Position numbers and translations under genes: made by a program. This document shows, in pieces, positions 1-6,183 of a stretch of DNA of 14,092 nucleotides. Positions within the stretch are counted from its first letter, which is position 1, and each line of letters opens with the position of its first letter. Under the pieces are notes generated by a model. The model saw only the letters and a list, made by a program, of their open reading frames with translations. It was not told where the DNA came from and searched no databases. The stretch lies in the NCBI GenBank assembly GCA_018713425.1, contig DVOT01000240.1, positions 1 to 14,092 on the forward strand, in the 5' to 3' direction. This DNA is from Alectryocaccomicrobium faecavium (GTDB lineage: Bacteria > Bacillota > Clostridia > Christensenellales > Aristaeellaceae).

Positions 1-1
1 C

Positions 2-121
2 AAACTGGAAACGGCGCGGGCTATGCTGAAGGAACTGCCCTTAGACCAGGTCGCGCGCTTCACGGGCCTTTCGCGGGAAGAACTACAATCGCTGGCCGGC
101 GAAATTGCTCCGCAGGGCTAA
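2..121 (+). CDS. Rpn-like nuclease/transposase C-terminal tail, 5' end outside window
   Basis: This is the last 39 residues of a protein that starts upstream of the window. The frame reads KLETARAMLKELPLDQ, then a short helix-turn-helix-like segment (FTGLSREELQSL), and ends at TAA 119-121. Tails of this shape (basic/acidic Gly-Glu repeats, then 'A+xML', then 'TGLSxEEL') are typical of the C-termini of Rpn-family recombination-promoting nucleases (PD-(D/E)XK transposase-like proteins). The catalytic domain would lie off the left edge, so the family call rests on the tail alone. The same tail recurs 355 bases downstream with only two base differences, both changing an amino acid (G to D, A to V). 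Confidence 0.6.
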   Translation, partial: KLETARAMLKELPLDQVARFTGLSREELQSLAGEIAPQG

Positions 122-134
122 GGGGCGAATCTAT

Positions 135-476
135 ATGACCTGGCAAATTCGTCAACGGGAAGCAGAGCTGCTCGGGGAAAAACGCGGCATCGCCATCGGC
201 GAAGAGCGCGGCATTGCCATCGGCGAAGAACGCGGCGAAAAGCGCGGAATTGCCATCGGCGAAGAGCGCGGCATAGCCATTGGCAAAGAGCTCGGCGAAA
301 AGCGCGGCATTGCCATCGGCGAAAAGCGTGGCGAAGAGCGCGGTGAAAAGCGCGGCAAACTGGAAACGGCGCGGGCTATGCTGAAGGAACTGCCCTTAGA
401 CCAGGTCGCGCGCTTCACGGGCCTTTCGCGGGAAGAACTACAATCGCTGGCCGACGAAATTGTTCCGCAGGGCTAA
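135..476 (+). CDS. Duplicated Rpn-like tail protein with Gly-Glu repeat array, probably a pseudogene fragment
   Basis: The frame encodes 113 residues: MTWQIRQREAELL, then about 60 residues of four-residue units (GEKR, GEER, GIAI, GKEL), then the same KLETARAML...TGLSREEL tail that ends at 121. It has no catalytic domain and looks like the 3' third of an Rpn-family gene left by a tandem duplication. ATG 135 is preceded at 9 nt by AAGGGG (120-125), so reinitiation after the upstream stop is possible. An in-frame ATG at 105 would add 10 residues but lies inside the previous tail. In full-length relatives the charged repeat usually forms a long helix between nuclease and tail. Whether this piece is made or does anything cannot be told from the sequence. 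Confidence 0.45.
   Translation: MTWQIRQREAELLGEKRGIAIGEERGIAIGEERGEKRGIAIGEERGIAIGKELGEKRGIAIGEKRGEERGEKRGKLETARAMLKELPLDQVARFTGLSREELQSLADEIVPQG
174..356. repeat. 12-base coding minisatellite (GEER/GIAI units)
   Basis: About fifteen 12-base units run in frame, alternating GEER-type units (ggc gaa gag cgc and variants) with GIAI-type units (ggc att gcc atc and variants). The order is roughly GEKR-GIAI-GEER-GIAI-GEER-GEKR-GIAI-GEER-GIAI-GKEL-GEKR-GIAI-GEKR-GEER-GEKR. The third bases vary, so the array has diverged. The 12-base period keeps the frame whenever the unit number changes, so length change by slippage would be tolerated. The units are contiguous with no spacers, which rules out a CRISPR array. 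Confidence 0.8.
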
Positions 477-489
477 AGGGCGACCGGAT

Positions 490-555
490 ATGACCTGTCA
501 AATCCAGCAACGGGAAGCGGAGTTGCTCTGCATCGCATGGGAGATGCAAGGATAA
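490..555 (+). pseudogene. Third, truncated copy of the Rpn-like tail segment
   Basis: ATG 490 begins MTCQIQQREAELL, clearly the same segment as at 135 (MTWQIRQREAELL). After that the frame reads CIAWEMQG and stops at 553-555, so the Gly-Glu array and the tail are missing. It is a 21-residue remnant marking the right end of the duplicated zone, not a functional gene. Confidence 0.55.
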
Positions 556-597
556 TTTTGGTCTCATAACAGCCGGGCATGCCGGAATTTTGCGAGA

Positions 598-633
598 GCC
601 GCCAGTAAGGTGTATCTTCTGGCGGCCATTTTT
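598..633 (+). terminator. Rho-independent terminator after the Rpn-like tail
   Basis: GCCGCCAG (598-605) pairs perfectly with CTGGCGGC (619-626). The stem continues inward through AAG/CTT with one bulged T, and CATTTTT follows. The T-run is only on the plus-strand side, so it ends transcription coming from the Rpn-like remnants. It is not a proper terminator for the minus-strand acetyltransferase gene that ends at 700. Confidence 0.7.
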
Positions 634-699
634 GCGCATACAAATGTTTCCCCGCGCAAACGCACAACCAAGCTGTCATTTGCGCGGAGAAAATCCGCA

Positions 700-1320
700 T
701 TAAAAGTGGGCAATTGGAGAAAATGCGGCCGCGCCGCCGTCAAAGCTGGCCTTGCGCACGCCCATAATCAGGCTATCGTGGTATTCCCCATCCTGCCATT
801 CCCGCTGCGGCACGACGAACAAATCCCGGAAGCCGCATTTGCGATAGCAGCGGATGGCGCGCGCGTTGTGCGTTTTAGGATCGATCATCAGCGCGTCCGC
901 ACCATAAGTTTCAAAAAGAGCGCGCATCAGGGCCTTCAAGCACGCTGTACCGATCCCACGATCGCGGCATTCGACTTCGCCCAGGAAAATGTCGATACCA
1001 TACACGCAATCCTCAGGCCGCGCGAACTTGGCGTATTCCTCCTCTGGCACCTCAAAGATTTCCGCGCTCAGGGTGCAGAACTGGCAATAGCCGATTTCCG
1101 TCCCCGCGTAGGCGATGATGCACGGCGTGACGCCTTCCGCCAAACTCTCCGCAAATTCCCGCGCCACCCGTTCATAGGTATAGATTTCCTGCATGCCTTC
1201 CCAATAGCGCATGGTCTGCGGGTCGGTCATCCAGCGGAGCATCAAGCGGAAATCGTGCTCCGTATTTTGCATTTCCCGGATGGCCACAGGGCCTTCGCGG
1301 GCGATCCATTGCGCGTTCAT
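700..1320 (-). CDS. GNAT N-acetyltransferase, AAC(6')-like
   Basis: A 206-residue GNAT-fold enzyme that would move an acetyl group from acetyl-CoA to an amine. The acetyl-CoA loop is visible as RDRGIG (residues 119-124), followed by the helix TACLKALMRALF. Further motifs are YGIDIFLG (about 107-114) and DPKTHNARAIRCYRKCGF (about 147-164). These match in order the Acetyltransf_8/AAC(6')-Ib type (GIDQFL...GxG...DPxxxNxRAIRCYEKxGF). The substrate is unknown: distant AAC(6')-like proteins need not modify aminoglycosides. I chose ATG 1320. A TTG at 1335 would give 211 residues and overlap the stop of the upstream gene by 4 nt (TTGA). Neither start has a clear ribosome binding site, which fits translational coupling to the aminopeptidase gene just upstream. 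Confidence 0.8.
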   Translation of the reverse strand: MNAQWIAREGPVAIREMQNTEHDFRLMLRWMTDPQTMRYWEGMQEIYTYERVAREFAESLAEGVTPCIIAYAGTEIGYCQFCTLSAEIFEVPEEEYAKFARPEDCVYGIDIFLGEVECRDRGIGTACLKALMRALFETYGADALMIDPKTHNARAIRCYRKCGFRDLFVVPQREWQDGEYHDSLIMGVRKASFDGGAAAFSPIAHF

Positions 1321-1331
1321 GGGCGATCTGT

Positions 1332-2129
1332 TCAATCGAACAACTGGGTCACATCGTCCAGCAAGCCGCGGCGGGTGTAGGGGTCTTCGAAAGCGAAGGG
1401 CTTGCGCTCGCGGTCGTAGAGCTTGGCGGCGTTGGCCGCGTCGATGCGCTGGAAGCGGATGGCGACATCCATTGGCGCAGCGAAGGCGAAGGGCTTGAGC
1501 GCCGCGCGCTTTTCCCAGGCGCGCTTTACACCCTCATAGATGCGCTTTTGCGCGGTTTCCGGGTGCAGGCTGATGGCCGCGTTCCAGCCGAAGCTCTTTT
1601 TCACGGCGACAGTTTCGATGCCTGCAAAGCTCGCTCGCGCCTGGGCCGCGCCCGCCTCATCGGACGAAGCGAACAGCACCGGCACGCCATAGCGCCCGGC
1701 AAAGGCCGCGTCGATTTCCATTTCGCCCACATCGCGCCCGTTGATGCGGTAATATTGATAGGTTTTGGAGCTATAGGTGTGCGAAAGGGCCGCGTCCTTC
1801 GTGCTGGCGCTGGCGTGATAGCCGATGAACAAAATTCCGGCGAAGGATTCGTCAATGCCCGGGAAGCGGGTGTGGAAGCTGCCCAAGGCAATTTCGCAGC
1901 GAGGGTCGACCTGATGGTAATCGAAATTGACGCCGCCGCCATGGTTGTCCCACAAAATCACGCGCTGCGCACCGCAATCAAACAGGGCGCGCGCCGCCGC
2001 GTTGGCCTCCTGCAGCACTTCCCGCGCGGCAAACGCCGCGTTGGCACTTCCATAGGAAAGGCCCTCGCCCGGCGTGCCGACCACGCACGCCGCCCCTTCC
2101 ATATCGATGCCAATATAATATGCTTCCAT
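1332..2129 (-). CDS. M55 family D-aminopeptidase (DppA-type)
   Basis: A 265-residue zinc peptidase expected to remove N-terminal D-amino acids from short peptides in the cytosol. The metal and active-site residues of Bacillus subtilis DppA (D8, E10, H60, H104, H115, E133) all have counterparts: D9 and E11 in GIDMEG, H63 in WDNHGG, H105 in GYHASAS, H117 in LSHTYS and E136 in VGEMEID. The length matches the family. ATG 2129 has AGGAGG (2137-2142) 7 nt upstream and a good promoter beyond it. It is first in an operon with the GNAT gene. No dpp peptide-transport genes follow, unlike the B. subtilis operon, so the symbol dppA is not assigned. Confidence 0.9.
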   Translation of the reverse strand: MEAYYIGIDMEGAACVVGTPGEGLSYGSANAAFAAREVLQEANAAARALFDCGAQRVILWDNHGGGVNFDYHQVDPRCEIALGSFHTRFPGIDESFAGILFIGYHASASTKDAALSHTYSSKTYQYYRINGRDVGEMEIDAAFAGRYGVPVLFASSDEAGAAQARASFAGIETVAVKKSFGWNAAISLHPETAQKRIYEGVKRAWEKRAALKPFAFAAPMDVAIRFQRIDAANAAKLYDRERKPFAFEDPYTRRGLLDDVTQLFD

Positions 2130-2155
2130 GGGAATTCCTCCTTTGTTTCGTTCCC

Positions 2156-2184
2156 ATTATATATCATCTATGCCGCCAATGCAA
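2156..2184 (-). promoter_or_regulatory. Promoter of the aminopeptidase-acetyltransferase operon
   Basis: On the minus strand a perfect -10 TATAAT (2161-2156) lies 17 nt downstream of TTGCAT (2184-2179), a partial -35. Transcription would start near 2149, just before the AGGAGG ribosome binding site of the M55 gene. It faces away from the glycoside hydrolase promoter at 2224-2252. Confidence 0.6.
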
Positions 2185-2223
2185 CGGAAAATCTCGCGGC
2201 AAACAAAAAAATTTTTCGCGCTA

Positions 2224-2252
2224 TTGACAATGCGACAGCTATCCCGTATGAT
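2224..2252 (+). promoter_or_regulatory. Sigma-A type promoter of the glycoside hydrolase operon
   Basis: A consensus -35 TTGACA (2224-2229) and a near-consensus -10 TATGAT (2247-2252) are separated by exactly 17 nt. Transcription would start near 2259 and leave a leader of about 50 nt before ATG 2308. A strong core promoter over a catabolic operon usually needs a repressor; see the inverted repeat over its -10. Confidence 0.75.
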
Positions 2253-2258
2253 AGGGAT
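2239..2258. promoter_or_regulatory. Inverted repeat over the -10, candidate operator
   Basis: CTATC (2239-2243) and GATAG (2250-2254) form an inverted repeat with a 6-nt centre. A second register pairs ATCCC (2241-2245) with GGGAT (2254-2258). Both sit on the -10 hexamer, where a bound repressor would block polymerase. The arms are short and no regulator gene is nearby, so this is only a candidate. Confidence 0.3.
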
Positions 2259-2307
2259 GCGACGGCAGATTTTTCCAATGGCAAAAAAGAATGGAGGCGA
2301 AATTTGC

Positions 2308-3990
2308 ATGGATAAAAACGCAAGCTTCGGGGCGCTTTGCGCCACGGACGCCCTGGGGCGCAAGCTGCCCACACAAGCGCAGGCGGGCGCGCTGCGGCAG
2401 GATCGCGTGGTGGGCATGTTTTATTTTCTCACCCACGGCGCCTATGGGCCGGACGCACGCGGCCCAGCGGACGTGACGAAAATCCTCAAAGAGCACCCGG
2501 AAGCCATTTGGGATTTTGACCATCCCGCGTGGTGCGATGGCGCGCCACTCTATTGGGGCGAGCCGCTCTTTGGCTATTATTATCTGGACGACAAGTGGGT
2601 GCTGCGCCGCCACATTAAATTATTGACCATGGCGGGCGTGGACTTTTTGGTGTTCGACACCACAAATCGAAAAACGTTTTTCCCCCAGGTGCGCGGCATT
2701 TTGGAAGTGCTGGAAGAATACCGGCGCGAAGGTTTCCGCGTGCCGCAGATCGCGTACTACACCAACACGAAATCCGGCGAAACCGTGAACGAAATTTACG
2801 AGGATCTCTACAAACCCGGGCTGTATCCCGAGCTATGGTTCCGCTGGGAAGGCAAACCCTTCATCATCGGCGCGAAGGAAGAATGCACGCCCGAGCAACA
2901 GGAATTTTTCACCTTCCGCGCGCCGCAGTGGCCCACCGAGCACAAAAAGCCGCTCGCCTGCCCGTGGATTGATTTCGAACGCCCGCAGCGCGCCTGGACA
3001 GGCCCGGATGGCGAAAATGAAATCGTACCGGTTTCCGTGGCGCAGCATCCCAACATCAGCTTTGGCGACGCGGCGTTTTACGGCGAGCCTTCCACGCGCG
3101 GGCGCAATTTCCACGGCTGCGCCAACGACAAAACGCCCGAAGCCATCCTCTATGGCTATAACATGGCCGAGCAGTGGGAGCGCGCCATCGCGCTGGATCC
3201 CAAGATGGTGTTCTTCACCGGCTGGAACGAATGGACCGCCGGCAAAATCCGCGGAGACGCGGACCGCCCGGTTTTGATGGTGGACCAGGCCAATTGCGAA
3301 TATTCGCGCGATGTGGAACCCATGCGCGGCGGATTCTTCGACAATTACTACATGGAGCTTTGCGATTACATCCGCCGTTACAAGGGCGCGCCGCCGCTGC
3401 CCGCAGTGCAGGGCGCGCGGGCCATCTCGCTGGAAGCCGGATTTGCCGCCTGGGAGGACGTGCCCGCCTATTGGTCCATGCCCTTTGGCGCCCTCCCGCG
3501 CGACGCCATGGGCGCGGGCAACACGCGCTACACGGAAAACACGGGGCGCAACGAGTTCGATTGCGTGAAAGTCGCGCACGACGAAAACAACCTATATTTC
3601 TACGCACGCACGCGCGAGGACATCGAGTTCAACATGTTCACCAAGTGGATGAACCTGTACATCGGCATCGAAGGCCGCGAGTACGCGCCCTCCTGGCACG
3701 GCTATCACTATCTGGTGAACAACATCGTGCTCGATGGATGCGCCACCTTCCTGCAGCGCTCGCTGGGCGGCTATCGCTGGGGCGATAACACCCGCGTGCG
3801 CTACCACCGCGAGGGCCGGGAAATGGCGATCGAGCTGCCCAAAGCCGCGCTGGGGCTCGGCGCGGGGGAATTCGGCCTGTACTTCAAGTGGGCCGACCAC
3901 ACTGGCCGGAACGAGACCATCGAGGATTTCTACGAGCACGGCGATTGCGCGCCCTATGGCCGCTTCGCGTTTTTGTACCGGGGACAGTGA
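2308..3990 (+). CDS. Putative glycoside hydrolase (GH71/GH99-like barrel) with C-terminal CBM9-like domain
   Basis: 560 residues in two parts. Residues about 32-355 look like a TIM-barrel hydrolase of the GH71/GH99-like kind: it opens VVGMFYFLTHG, has FGYYYLDDKWVLRRH and AGVDFLVFDTTNR, then LWFRWEGKPFII, LYGYNMAEQWERA (281-293) and the signature GWNEW (305-309), whose Glu is a likely catalytic residue. Residues about 365-560 resemble a CBM9/DOMON-type beta-sandwich (VKVAHDENNLYFYARTRED, MNLYIGIEG, MAIELPKAAL). ATG 2308 is preceded by GGAGG (2293-2297) at 10 nt. The frame is open upstream to 2128, but that stretch holds the promoter. There is no signal peptide or lipobox, so it probably acts on imported oligosaccharides. 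Substrate unknown. It shares a transcript with the next gene, 50 nt away. Confidence 0.7.
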   Translation: MDKNASFGALCATDALGRKLPTQAQAGALRQDRVVGMFYFLTHGAYGPDARGPADVTKILKEHPEAIWDFDHPAWCDGAPLYWGEPLFGYYYLDDKWVLRRHIKLLTMAGVDFLVFDTTNRKTFFPQVRGILEVLEEYRREGFRVPQIAYYTNTKSGETVNEIYEDLYKPGLYPELWFRWEGKPFIIGAKEECTPEQQEFFTFRAPQWPTEHKKPLACPWIDFERPQRAWTGPDGENEIVPVSVAQHPNISFGDAAFYGEPSTRGRNFHGCANDKTPEAILYGYNMAEQWERAIALDPKMVFFTGWNEWTAGKIRGDADRPVLMVDQANCEYSRDVEPMRGGFFDNYYMELCDYIRRYKGAPPLPAVQGARAISLEAGFAAWEDVPAYWSMPFGALPRDAMGAGNTRYTENTGRNEFDCVKVAHDENNLYFYARTREDIEFNMFTKWMNLYIGIEGREYAPSWHGYHYLVNNIVLDGCATFLQRSLGGYRWGDNTRVRYHREGREMAIELPKAALGLGAGEFGLYFKWADHTGRNETIEDFYEHGDCAPYGRFAFLYRGQ

Positions 3991-4040
3991 AAACGGCGCC
4001 TTTGCCATTTTGCTCTAACGGATCAAGGAGGAACATCCGC

Positions 4041-5612
4041 ATGAAAGTGCTATCCATTGAAGCCAGGCGGGAACAGATTACCTTCCGCCTGGAAGGCGCG
4101 GCAGGCGAGCGCCTGTTCCTGCGCGAAAGCGCGCCCGTGGTGGGCGCGAAGCCGGGCCGCACGCTGAGCACGCACGAATGCGCGGCCAGCGGCGCCATTT
4201 CCATCGACCGCTTTGCGGGCGATCACGACCGGCTCTATTCGCAATTCACGTTTTTCGCGGGCGATGAAGCGCTCGCGGGCGCGCGGTATGTGACGGATTT
4301 CGCCCCGGACGTGCCGGAAAACCGCGTCCCCTATCCCCAGCCTTCCAGCATCAAAACGCTGCACGGCACCAAGGAGGACCTCCTGGCGCTGGGCATCCGC
4401 CAATCGCCCTACAACATCAACCTGCCCGCCATCATGACCACCGTACCGGGCGAAAACACCATTCCCTACCCGCACGACGGCCGCACCTACTATTTCCTGC
4501 GCGACCGGGTGGCCGCCATGGACGCGCACATGATCGAGGCCGCGCAGTGCGGGGTTTTGATCACCATGATTTTGCTCAATTCTCCGCGCCTGTTCGGCTC
4601 CACGGGCGAACGCGCGCTGCTGGACGCCTGCATCCACCCCGCCTTTGCCTGGGACAGCGCGGACGCCTTCATCAGCGCCTTTGACATGCGCACGGAAGAG
4701 GGCCAGGGCTATTACCGCGCGTTTGTGGAGTTCCTGGTGGAGCGCTACACCCGGCCGGATGGCAAATATGGCCACGCGGCGGGCGCGATCATCAGCAACG
4801 AGGTGGATAGCCAGTACGTTTGGGGCAATGCAGGCGAAATGCCCGTGGAAGAATACACGCGCGAATACACCCAGGCCCTGCGTCAAGCCTGGCTGTGCGG
4901 ACAAAAGCACTGTGCGCATTTCCGCGTGTACGTTTCGCTGGACCAGCACTGGTTTGGGAGTGCGCACAACGTGCGCTATCCCCTGCGCTACTATTCCAGC
5001 CGAAACGTGCTGGAAAACATCGCCGCGCATTGCGCGCGCGATGGGGAGTTGCCCTGGAACGTAGCCTTCCATCCCTATCCCGAAGACCTGCGCTGGCCGG
5101 ATTTCTGGCACGACCGCGCGCCGGACTTCACCTTCACCACGCCCAAAATCACCTTCAAAAACATGGAGGTGCTAGAAGCCTATCTTTCGCAGCCGTCCAT
5201 GCTGTATCGCGGCGCGCCGCGGCGCATCATCTTCTCCGAGCAGGGCTTCAATTCCCATTCCGGCGCGCTGCAGGCCCTTACGGAAAAAATGGCCGAGGCG
5301 GGCTATGTGCTCGCCTATCTGAAAGCGCGGCAGATGAAAACCGTGGACATGCTCATGCACCACGCCTATACGGATAACCCGCGCGAATTCGGCCTGAACC
5401 TGGGCATCCGCCGCTACGACCCCGCCGCACCCGGCCACGCGGGCGAAAAGAAACCCGTGTATTTCGCCGTGCGCGATATGGATACCCCGCAGGAAGCCGA
5501 ACGCGTGGCCCAGGCTCGGGCGTTCATCGGCGAGGAGCTGTTTGATTACCTGCTCCACCCGCCCATCGAATATGGCGACCGGGATGCTTCGCGCGACAAC
5601 GAATTCGGCTAA
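4041..5612 (+). CDS. DUF5722-like glycoside hydrolase, clan GH-A type barrel
   Basis: 523 residues. An N-terminal beta-rich domain (about 1-90) is followed by a TIM barrel (about 100-505). The phrase TKEDLLALGIRQSPYNINL (110-128) and overall layout recall DUF5722 proteins. Two acidic residues sit where clan GH-A enzymes have acid/base and nucleophile: E254 in IISNEVDSQ and E400 in RRIIFSEQGF, which would fit a retaining glycosidase. AFHPYPEDLRWPDFW (342-356) probably lines the active site. ATG 4041 has AAGGAGG (4025-4031) 9 nt upstream. There is no signal peptide. It is the second gene of a two-gene operon and ends just before a strong terminator. The sugar substrate cannot be read from the sequence, and the DUF name is from memory of family features. 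Confidence 0.65.
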   Translation: MKVLSIEARREQITFRLEGAAGERLFLRESAPVVGAKPGRTLSTHECAASGAISIDRFAGDHDRLYSQFTFFAGDEALAGARYVTDFAPDVPENRVPYPQPSSIKTLHGTKEDLLALGIRQSPYNINLPAIMTTVPGENTIPYPHDGRTYYFLRDRVAAMDAHMIEAAQCGVLITMILLNSPRLFGSTGERALLDACIHPAFAWDSADAFISAFDMRTEEGQGYYRAFVEFLVERYTRPDGKYGHAAGAIISNEVDSQYVWGNAGEMPVEEYTREYTQALRQAWLCGQKHCAHFRVYVSLDQHWFGSAHNVRYPLRYYSSRNVLENIAAHCARDGELPWNVAFHPYPEDLRWPDFWHDRAPDFTFTTPKITFKNMEVLEAYLSQPSMLYRGAPRRIIFSEQGFNSHSGALQALTEKMAEAGYVLAYLKARQMKTVDMLMHHAYTDNPREFGLNLGIRRYDPAAPGHAGEKKPVYFAVRDMDTPQEAERVAQARAFIGEELFDYLLHPPIEYGDRDASRDNEFG

Positions 5613-5642
5613 ATCCTTCGAGCCGCGCAATCCCAAAAGCCG

Positions 5643-5680
5643 GGGCTGCCCCTCCAAAGCGAGAGGGGCAGCCCTTTTTC
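5643..5680 (+). terminator. Rho-independent terminator of the glycoside hydrolase operon
   Basis: A perfect 12-bp stem joins GGGCTGCCCCTC (5643-5654) to GAGGGGCAGCCC (5663-5674) across an 8-nt loop. TTTTTC follows, 30 nt after the stop codon. It separates the hydrolase operon from the restriction-modification locus. Confidence 0.93.
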
Positions 5681-5919
5681 TGTGTGCAAAAGCGGCGCCG
5701 TTTCCAATCCGAACAATCCAGGCAGCCAACAGAACGGAATTTACCAGCGCGCTGCGCCGGACAGTTGTCCCGCATTTTCCTTCTGTCTTACCCAGTCAAA
5801 ATCGGGGCGTATTTGCTTTGCAAATCTCCACCCTTCCCTTGACTCTCCCTTTACCGTTCAACTTTAACCTATATTTGACATTCCTACAAGATAATTCGCG
5901 CATTCGCGAAGATAATCTC
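5681..5919. other. Non-coding gap upstream of the restriction-modification locus
   Basis: No convincing gene is seen. Composition falls from GC-rich to AT-rich towards the right. Small structures are ATTTGC-TTT-GCAAAT (5811-5825) and a TTGACA (5875-5880) without a -10 at proper distance. The motifs ATTCGCG and GATAAT each occur twice between 5889 and 5917, possibly as regulator half-sites. Confidence 0.5.
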
Positions 5920-5948
5920 TTGATATATGCCTCGTTTAGTGATATACT
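5920..5948 (+). promoter_or_regulatory. Promoter of the restriction-modification operon
   Basis: TTGATA (5920-5925) and TATACT (5943-5948) are spaced by 17 nt, five of six matches to consensus in each box. Transcription would begin near 5955, inside the 5953-5972 inverted repeat. All genes from here to 13589 point the same way and no other strong promoter is apparent before hsdM, so it probably drives the whole operon. Confidence 0.7.
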
Positions 5949-5952
5949 AATA

Positions 5953-5972
5953 AAGGGAAAGTGTTTTCCCTT
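5953..5972. promoter_or_regulatory. Perfect 8-bp inverted repeat at the transcription start, candidate operator
   Basis: AAGGGAAA (5953-5960) and TTTCCCTT (5965-5972) are exact inverted copies around GTGT. The repeat covers the predicted start site and lies 22 nt before the start of the broken HTH gene. It could be a site for that kind of regulator or an RNA hairpin in the 5' leader. It lacks a trailing T-run, so it is not a normal terminator. Confidence 0.45.
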
Positions 5973-5994
5973 ATTGTACTTAAAGGTGATACTC

Positions 5995-6172
5995 ATGGAT
6001 ATCAGCTATAAAAAAATTATGGAAGCTACTCATGTCCGTGGGGATACGCTAAGCTTCAGTAACTAAACTCTCAAAAGGCGATCCTGTGAGCATGGATGTG
6101 CTACTTAAGGTTTGCAAAGCATTGGGCCGCAACATCGGAGATATTGTCGGTCCTATTCCTGAAGATCAGTAA
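5995..6172 (+). pseudogene. Broken small Cro/C1-type HTH regulator (YozG/HTH_26-like)
   Basis: ATG 5995 opens MDISYKKIMEATHVRGDTL and stops after 23 residues (TAA 6064-6066). In another frame the C-terminal half continues from 6065 as KLSKGDPVSMDVLLKVCKALGRNIGDIVG and ends at TAA 6170-6172. Together they match the usual 65-70 residue HTH_26 type (start MxISYxKL, then LxKGxxVSxDVLLKICxxLxCNIGDI). About 30 bases from the middle, including most of the DNA-recognition helix, are missing, and the frame is shifted. A functional DNA-binding protein is therefore unlikely. It sits right behind the operon promoter, the place of a controller gene. A sequence error is less likely than true decay because both length and frame are altered. 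Confidence 0.7.
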
Positions 6173-6183
6173 AAGGAGAAAGC

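Larger units (their letters stand above)
1..529. repeat. 355-base-period tandem direct duplication
   Basis: Bases 1-121 match 356-476 with two differences. The similarity continues past both stop codons, with 122-173 resembling 477-528 at lower identity. The repeated block therefore includes the Rpn-like tail, its stop codon, a 13-nt linker and the start of the next MT(W/C)QI segment. The later part is more diverged, so the copies have been degrading since the duplication or were refreshed unevenly by gene conversion. The left limit of the duplication is outside the window. Confidence 0.75.

Noticed and set aside
174..356. Possible CRISPR-like repeat array
   Set aside because: The repeats are contiguous 12-base coding units in one frame with no unique spacers, so this is a coding minisatellite.
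2128..2307. N-terminal extension of the first glycoside hydrolase to an upstream ATG
   Set aside because: The extra 60 codons run through the promoter and across the divergent intergenic region. ATG 2308 has its own GGAGG, and the extension is not a signal peptide.
4050..5111. Minus-strand open frame (353 codons) opposite the DUF5722-like gene
   Set aside because: It is a shadow of a GC-rich gene. Its translation is dominated by Ala, Arg, His and Val, as expected from antisense codons.
5875..5903. TTGACA at 5875-5880 as the restriction operon promoter
   Set aside because: No -10 box lies 16-18 nt downstream; the GATAAT copies are 9 and 30 nt away. The TTGATA/TATACT pair at 5920-5948 is far better.
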